Below are positions 59,120-64,000 of a stretch of 64,000 nucleotides of DNA, one piece after another. The notes beneath the pieces are model-generated. The model was not told where the DNA came from, did no database searches, and worked only from the letters and a program-made list of their open reading frames with translations. Made by a program: the position numbers and the translations under genes. The stretch covers positions 124,001 through 188,000 of the forward strand of contig NZ_BJYD01000026.1 in NCBI RefSeq assembly GCF_007991335.1. The letters are read 5' to 3'. The first letter of the stretch is position 1; every line of letters starts with the position of its first letter. The DNA comes from Halobacillus faecis (GTDB taxonomy: Bacteria; Bacillota; Bacilli; Bacillales; Halobacillaceae).

Positions 59120-60070
59120 TTATAAGCCTCCTGTCTCGATGTTCAATGTCCACGTATAAGAGCCGTGGGCCGGGATGTAGGATACTTTGCCGATTTTTTC
59201 AGCAAGATACACATCGTCGTACACGCCGGTGCATGGTTCCAATGCAATATTGTGCTCGCCACGGTAGCCGCCACGCGTTTTCCAAACGCCGAGATACGGC
59301 ACCTTGTTCTCAGGGAAACGATACGTCAATTTCCTGTTCAAGTTGGGTTGGACGAGCGAGCACCATCCTTTAGAGAGCGGCTCTGTGAAATAAAATTTCT
59401 CTGCTGTCCCTTCCTCCATCGGCTCAAGTTCGCTCAGGTCAATTTTATTCCCTGTTTTCGCTGATTCCGTCTCCGGATAATCATGTGTTTTCCCCCAGTC
59501 ACCGAGGTGCTGGGATCCTTTTTCAACATTCATCACCTGCTTCAAGTCTTCCGGGACTTCGATAGCTGTATGTTCATCCAGGTTGAGCAGCGCATGTGGT
59601 GTCCAAATGAATGGAAAAGGCTCATCACTCTTGTTGATTGCTTCATATTTGATTGTCACACCATCGCCATGAAGGCAGATTTTCTTTTTCAATACATAAG
59701 GAAATTCCGGACTGTGAACTTCCAGGGAAACACCGTCATGGGTGGCTTTGTATTCCCACGGCAGTGTCCATACTTCTCCGTGATCAGGGACCTCTTTCCA
59801 GTTGGTCGGGTGGGGACCTTTGTCGATTCCAGGAAACATTTCGTCAAATCCGCTGGAATCATAGTTGGAAAAATCCGCTCCATATGGCGGGATTTCGAGG
59901 TTCGGACGATCGGTCTGATACAGCCATTCATAATCGGATTCTTTATCAAAGAAACTGACCATCTTCCCCCCGTATCCCGGCAGGATTACCGCTCTTACAC
60001 TCTCATTTTCCAGTACAACGGCATCCAGACTCTTGAATTTCGTCTTCTGGTACGTACACACATCGACCAT
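59120..60070 (-). CDS. Aldose 1-epimerase-like protein
   Basis: A 316-residue protein of the galactose mutarotase-like fold: early VILPGYGGKMVSFFDKESDY, PPYGADFSNYDSSGFDEMFP, IWTPHALLNLDEHTAIEVP near 160 and the late EPCTGVYDDVYLAEK. The His in TPHALL and the Glu in LEPCTG match catalytic residues of epimerases. Sequence is far from classical GalM, so it may act on another sugar, but position in the gal operon suggests anomer conversion of galactose. Its stop abuts the GH42 start directly. Confidence 0.78.
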   Translation of the reverse strand: MVDVCTYQKTKFKSLDAVVLENESVRAVILPGYGGKMVSFFDKESDYEWLYQTDRPNLEIPPYGADFSNYDSSGFDEMFPGIDKGPHPTNWKEVPDHGEVWTLPWEYKATHDGVSLEVHSPEFPYVLKKKICLHGDGVTIKYEAINKSDEPFPFIWTPHALLNLDEHTAIEVPEDLKQVMNVEKGSQHLGDWGKTHDYPETESAKTGNKIDLSELEPMEEGTAEKFYFTEPLSKGWCSLVQPNLNRKLTYRFPENKVPYLGVWKTRGGYRGEHNIALEPCTGVYDDVYLAEKIGKVSYIPAHGSYTWTLNIETGGL

Positions 60071-60084
60071 TGGTCACCGCCTCC

Positions 60085-61593
60085 TTAACCTAATTGTTTC
60101 ATGAAACGCTGGAACGCTTCCTTCCCTACTTCTGTACGTTTGAACACCCCTGCATGTTCCAAAACTGTTGAAAAACGTCGTCCGATTTCTTCTTGCAATT
60201 GTTCCCAGACAGCTTGTTCTGTCGTTGTATCCCATTCGATTTGCTTCGCCCATGGCACGTGTTTTTCGACTGCTCCATCTTTTGCTGCAGCGTCTAGTTT
60301 TTCTTCTTTGATGTATCGACTGAGCTGCTCCATTTCCTCGACTAACCGTCCAGGCAGTACGGCAAGTCCCATGACTTCAATGAGGCCGATATTTTCCTTT
60401 TTGATATGATGCACTTCTTCGTGTGGATGGAAGATGCCGAGCGGATGCGCTTCGTTCGTCCGGTTGTTTCTGAGGACGAGATCAAGCTCATATTGTCCAT
60501 CTTTGTATCGGGCAATCGGGGTTACCGTGTTATGAGGATCCCCCTCCGTTTCTGCGAGAACCTCCACTTTTTTATCCGAGTAATTCCGCCACGACTGTAA
60601 AATGACATCTCCGAGTTCCGATACCCGGTGACGGTCCTCGCCTCGCAAGCGTATGACAGACATCGGCCAGCGGACAATTCCTGCCTCGATATCTTTGAAT
60701 CTCGGAATATCGAAGGTTTCTTCCACTGGCGCTTTCGCCATCGGGAATTCATGGTGCCCCCCCTGGAAGTGGTCGTGACTCAGAATCGATCCGCCCACGA
60801 TTGGTAAATCGGCATTGGAACCGACGAAATAGTGGGGCAGTTGATCGGTAAAATCAAGGAGACGATCAAAGCCTTCCTTGGAAACCTTCATTGGACGGTG
60901 TTCCCGTGATAAAACGATTGCATGCTCGTTGTAATACACATACGGGGAATACTGCAGGAACCAGTGCTCACCTTCGAGATCAACCGGAATGATCCGGTGG
61001 TTGTCCCGTGCCGGGTGATCGAGCCTGCCGGCGTATCCGACATTCTCCTTACATAGCAGACAATCCGGATAAGATGTTTGTTTCTTCGCTTTCGCCGCTG
61101 CAATCGCTTTTGGATCTTTTTCTGGTTTGGATAGATTGATCGTAATCTCTAAATCTCCATATTCTGTGTGGCTAAACCAGTGCTTGTTTTTAGCGATGCG
61201 GTCTGTGCGGATGTAATGGGAGTCCTTGGATAGTTGATAAAAATAATCCGTCGCTGCCTGCGGTCCTTCTTTCTCGAATTTGTAGTAAAAATCCCGGTTT
61301 ACCTCTGAGGGACGCGGTACGAGAATATCCATGATCTTCGCATCAAAGAGATCCCGGTCCGTGACGGTATCTTCTTCGATGATCCTTTTTTCGACCGCAT
61401 AAGAAAGCATGCGATCAAGGATGGCGACGGGAGTTGTATAGTCTTGACCTTCAGGAGAAACTTCTGCGGAAGCGCCTTCAATCTGGAATAAATGGAAAAG
61501 ACGGTTCCGTACATAATCAACGTCCCATACGGAGATCATGCTTTTGCTCAGGCCGTACTGAATGAGATGTTCGATGTCTTGATAAATCGTCAT
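60085..61593 (-). CDS. galT: UDP-glucose--hexose-1-phosphate uridylyltransferase
   Basis: The Leloir enzyme exchanging UMP between UDP-glucose and galactose-1-phosphate. The 502-residue Firmicute (class II) form differs from the E. coli type. The segment GSILSHDHFQGGHHEFPMAK near 270 carries conserved His residues of the family, and YSPYVYYNEHAIVLSREHRP precedes it. It starts 15 bases after galE ends, with GGGCGGTGAAGG before the ATG. Confidence 0.93.
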   Translation of the reverse strand: MTIYQDIEHLIQYGLSKSMISVWDVDYVRNRLFHLFQIEGASAEVSPEGQDYTTPVAILDRMLSYAVEKRIIEEDTVTDRDLFDAKIMDILVPRPSEVNRDFYYKFEKEGPQAATDYFYQLSKDSHYIRTDRIAKNKHWFSHTEYGDLEITINLSKPEKDPKAIAAAKAKKQTSYPDCLLCKENVGYAGRLDHPARDNHRIIPVDLEGEHWFLQYSPYVYYNEHAIVLSREHRPMKVSKEGFDRLLDFTDQLPHYFVGSNADLPIVGGSILSHDHFQGGHHEFPMAKAPVEETFDIPRFKDIEAGIVRWPMSVIRLRGEDRHRVSELGDVILQSWRNYSDKKVEVLAETEGDPHNTVTPIARYKDGQYELDLVLRNNRTNEAHPLGIFHPHEEVHHIKKENIGLIEVMGLAVLPGRLVEEMEQLSRYIKEEKLDAAAKDGAVEKHVPWAKQIEWDTTTEQAVWEQLQEEIGRRFSTVLEHAGVFKRTEVGKEAFQRFMKQLG

Positions 61594-61608
61594 ACCTTCA
61601 CCGCCCTT

Positions 61609-62598
61609 CTACTCTTCGTACCCATGTGGATGTTCTTGAAACCACTTCCATGCGGATTCTATCATCTTTTCGACCTCTGGAAATTCAGGTTTCCATCCAA
61701 GCTCTTTCCTCGCTTTTTCAGAGGAGGCGACGAGCTGCGCCGGGTCGCCGGAACGTTTCGGCGCAACTTCTGCCGGAACCGGATGCCCAGTAACTTTCCG
61801 AACCGCTTCGATGATTTCTTTCACACTGAAGCCTTGCCCGTTGCCAAGGTTGTAAATGGCGCTTGCGCCTCCTTTATCCAAGCGATCGATCGCCTGCAGA
61901 TGAGCAGTCACCAAATCTTCGACGTGAATGTAATCACGGATACACGTACCGTCTGCAGTCGGATAGTCGTCACCGAAAATCATGATTTTCTCCCTTTTAC
62001 CGAGAGCCACTTGTAAAACAATTGGAATGAGGTGCGTTTCCGGACGATGATCTTCTCCGATCCGCCCTTTCACGTCCGCTCCTGCCACATTGAAATAACG
62101 TAGGACCGTGTACTGAATGCTATAAGCCTGTTCGGCCCACTTGAGCATTCTTTCAATGGCAAGTTTCGTTTCCCCGTAAGGATTGGTCGGCTCTGTTGGA
62201 TCGTTTTCCTGAATCGGAATCTTTTCCGGTTCTCCATATACAGCGGCCGTTGAAGAAAAGACGATCCGTTTTACGTCATGGGCGGCCATCGTCTTCAAAA
62301 GCGAGGTGGCTCCTCCAACGTTGTTATCATAATATTGAAGAGGTTTTTCCACACTTTCTCCGACAAGAGAATCGGCAGCAAAATGGAGCACGGAGTCGAT
62401 GGGGTTTTCTTTGAATACAGAGTTCAAGAACGCCTCATCACGCAAGTCTCCATCATAGAGTTTTGCCCCATCAATCACCGCAGGACGATGACCTGCCTGA
62501 AGGTTATCCACGACGATGACATTTTCGCCCCGGTCCAGGAGCTGTGCTACCGCGTGACTTCCGATATATCCCGCTCCCCCGCATACAAGTACAGTCAT
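61609..62598 (-). CDS. galE: UDP-glucose 4-epimerase
   Basis: An extended SDR enzyme of 329 residues interconverting UDP-galactose and UDP-glucose. The NAD motif VLVCGGAGYIGSHAVAQLL is at residues 3-21, and the catalytic YxxxK is in NPYGETKLAIERML near residue 145 with SSTAAVYGEP before it. It overlaps the end of galK by four bases (ATGA). It also supplies UDP-galactose for wall polysaccharides. Confidence 0.95.
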   Translation of the reverse strand: MTVLVCGGAGYIGSHAVAQLLDRGENVIVVDNLQAGHRPAVIDGAKLYDGDLRDEAFLNSVFKENPIDSVLHFAADSLVGESVEKPLQYYDNNVGGATSLLKTMAAHDVKRIVFSSTAAVYGEPEKIPIQENDPTEPTNPYGETKLAIERMLKWAEQAYSIQYTVLRYFNVAGADVKGRIGEDHRPETHLIPIVLQVALGKREKIMIFGDDYPTADGTCIRDYIHVEDLVTAHLQAIDRLDKGGASAIYNLGNGQGFSVKEIIEAVRKVTGHPVPAEVAPKRSGDPAQLVASSEKARKELGWKPEFPEVEKMIESAWKWFQEHPHGYEE

Positions 62599-63767
62599 AT
62601 TTTCTCCTCCTCCAACCGTTTCGCTCCATCACCGATTTCTACGACATAAAAGTCGGCTTCTAAACCGGTTTGTTCCTGATAGCGTTGTCCGACCGCTTCG
62701 ATGAAATCATCCACATGCGTTTGTTTGACGATGCTGATCGTACAACCACCGAACCCGGCCCCTGTCATGCGGGATCCGACAGCTCCTTCATCCCAGGCCG
62801 CTTCAACGAGGGCATCCAGTTCTTTTCCTGTGACCTCATAATCATCTCTCAGTGATACATGAGAAGCATTCATCAATTTCCCGAACCCTTCGATATCTCC
62901 GGCATTCAACTGATGAACCGCTTCAATTGTGCGTTCATTTTCATAGACCGCATGTTTTGCGCGCTTCCGAACGGTCGCATCTTTCATGATTGATTTGTGT
63001 GTTTCAAAATCATCAACGCTCAAGTCTCCTAAACTACGAATAGAAGCGACTTGCTTCAATTGCTTCAGGGCCTGTTCGCATTCCTCTCTACGCTCGTTAT
63101 ATTTGGAATCCGCAAGACCGCGTCGTTTATTCGTATTCGCAATGATCAACGTATGATTTCGGAGTCGAACAGGCGTGTACTGATAGTCCAGGGTGTCACA
63201 GTTCAAAAGCAGAGCATGATCGCTTTTTCCCATTCCGATCGCGAACTGATCCATGATGCCGCAGTTGACGCCGACAAATTCGTTTTCTGCTCGTTGAGCA
63301 AGCTGAACCATTTTCACACGGTCCATCGATAAATCAAACAATTCTTCCAGCACAACGCCAGTAACAAGTTCTATAGATGCAGAGGAGGAAAGGCCGGCGC
63401 CGTTCGGAATATTGCCGTAAAAAGCAAGATCGAGTCCTGAATCGATGTCGTAACCGGCTTTTCGAAAAACATCAATGACGCCTTTCGGATAATTGGCCCA
63501 ATCATGATCTTTCTCATATACTAGTCCTTCTAGATGAGATTCTACAATTCCTTTGTCTGGAAAGTTCATAGAATAAAATCGAAGCTTTTGATCATCTCTT
63601 TTTCTTGCTGCGACATACGTTCCTAGACTCAGCGCACACGGAAACACATGACCTCCGTTGTAGTCTGTGTGCTCACCGATCAAGTTCACACGACCTGGAG
63701 CGAAAAACGTCTGCGCTTCCTGTCCTCCGCTGAATTTCTCATCAAAAACGGAAAGTAAATCTTCCAT
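62595..63767 (-). CDS. galK: Galactokinase
   Basis: A GHMP kinase that phosphorylates galactose. At 390 residues it has the galactokinase signature GRVNLIGEHTDYNGGHVFP near residue 24, the ATP loop PNGAGLSSSASIELVTG near 115 and the C-terminal GSRMTGAGFGGCTISIV. The ATG at 63767 is chosen since AAGGAGGG is spaced correctly before it; another in-frame ATG at 63788 overlaps the stop of the preceding alpha-galactosidase gene but lacks a site. Confidence 0.95.
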   Translation of the reverse strand: MEDLLSVFDEKFSGGQEAQTFFAPGRVNLIGEHTDYNGGHVFPCALSLGTYVAARKRDDQKLRFYSMNFPDKGIVESHLEGLVYEKDHDWANYPKGVIDVFRKAGYDIDSGLDLAFYGNIPNGAGLSSSASIELVTGVVLEELFDLSMDRVKMVQLAQRAENEFVGVNCGIMDQFAIGMGKSDHALLLNCDTLDYQYTPVRLRNHTLIIANTNKRRGLADSKYNERREECEQALKQLKQVASIRSLGDLSVDDFETHKSIMKDATVRKRAKHAVYENERTIEAVHQLNAGDIEGFGKLMNASHVSLRDDYEVTGKELDALVEAAWDEGAVGSRMTGAGFGGCTISIVKQTHVDDFIEAVGQRYQEQTGLEADFYVVEIGDGAKRLEEEKI

Positions 63768-63784
63768 TTCTATTCCCTCCTTCT

Positions 63785-64000
63785 TCATTTTTTCTCTTTG
63801 ATAACGAAAAGCTGAGATTGGTGATCCCCGCTGCGTTCTGCTTTTGCATGATTCGCTCCATTGAACTCCACACCAAGGGGGAGTCCACGATACATCAGTT
63901 CGTCACCATAAAATGTAGTGGATGTCCCCTCAATTTCGTACCGTTTCTCAGGATCCAGACCGCGCAGTTTTACAACCTGGTCGTTCTTCGAATTAGGGAA
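63785..64000 (-). CDS. Alpha-galactosidase, GH36 (C-terminal end, continues beyond window)
   Basis: The frame is open from the window edge and encodes the last 71 residues before TGA. VKLRGLDPEKRYEI and GDELMYRGLPLGVEF match the C-terminal beta domain of GH36 alpha-galactosidases (DP--YEI and G--LM--G---). The enzyme would free galactose from raffinose-type alpha-galactosides. It lies directly upstream of galK, so the operon handles both alpha- and beta-galactosides. Confidence 0.82.
   Translation of the reverse strand, partial: FPNSKNDQVVKLRGLDPEKRYEIEGTSTTFYGDELMYRGLPLGVEFNGANHAKAERSGDHQSQLFVIKEKK

Noticed and set aside
1-64000. CRISPR arrays, rRNA, tRNA, prophage integrase or att sites
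   Set aside because: No repeat-spacer pattern, structural RNA signature or integrase gene was found anywhere in the window; the only regularly spaced repeat is the 20-bp array at 57041-57140, whose period is far too short for CRISPR.

Overview
The window looks like chromosomal DNA of a moderately halophilic, spore-forming Bacillaceae, probably Halobacillus or a close relative. This is inferred from gene content: threonine operon order hom-thrC-thrB, TagO/TagA-type wall glycopolymer enzymes, a SinI-type peptide, an IDEAL-domain protein, cre boxes typical of CcpA control, strong AGGAGG ribosome sites, and NhaC/TRAP/sodium symporters. No rRNA, tRNA, CRISPR array or prophage was seen. Most genes lie on the minus strand. 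The first CDS (divergent InlB-type repeats) and the last (alpha-galactosidase C-terminus) are cut by the window edges.

Layout. 1-5 kb: repeat surface protein, RDD membrane protein, then gnd and zwf (pentose phosphate pathway). 5-10.5 kb: a sigma-54-type unit with NhaC antiporter, isoaspartyl dipeptidase and a PrpR-like enhancer-binding protein. A textbook -24/-12 promoter sits upstream of nhaC, and a frameshifted small membrane gene follows the regulator. 10.5-27 kb: cell-surface polysaccharide and wall region with a GT4 glycosyltransferase, O-antigen ligase-like protein, PIG-L deacetylase, MurJ-like flippase, two large CWB2 wall-binding proteins (a transglycosylase-like protein and an amidase), a lipoprotein, TagA, a UDP-sugar dehydrogenase, a GNAT protein and TagO. 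27-31 kb: small regulators, including a SinR-like protein, an AraC regulator, an unlisted SinI-like gene, an IDEAL protein and a 36-residue peptide gene behind an ECF-type promoter. 31-37 kb: phosphoglucomutase and hom-thrC-thrB. 37-41 kb: a small accessory patch with two sigma-like proteins, an HTH protein and an IS200-like REP-associated tyrosine transposase (RAYT). 41-50 kb: an HPr-like protein lacking the catalytic histidine, an AEC carrier, a TRAP operon divergent from an RpiR regulator and an FGGY kinase, then a sodium:solute symporter operon with a cre box. 50-57 kb: CwlK-type peptidase, DsbA-family protein, DUF3100-like membrane pair, a permease and a secreted LVIVD propeller. 57-64 kb: a galactoside operon (GH36, galK, galE, galT, aldose epimerase-like protein, GH42) feeding the Leloir pathway; its glucose-1-phosphate can pass to glucose-6-phosphate through PgcA and on to Zwf/Gnd.

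The most notable system is the RAYT gene together with a dispersed palindrome family built on GACCTGGT. I count 13 half-sites over 45 kb. Four are inverted pairs, two of which sit between convergent genes with T-runs and probably act as terminators, and one of which contains the RAYT stop codon. Other points of interest are the sigma-54 promoter, the ECF promoter driving a tiny peptide, three RpiR-type operators, and an exact 20-bp tandem repeat between the LVIVD gene and the galactoside operon.
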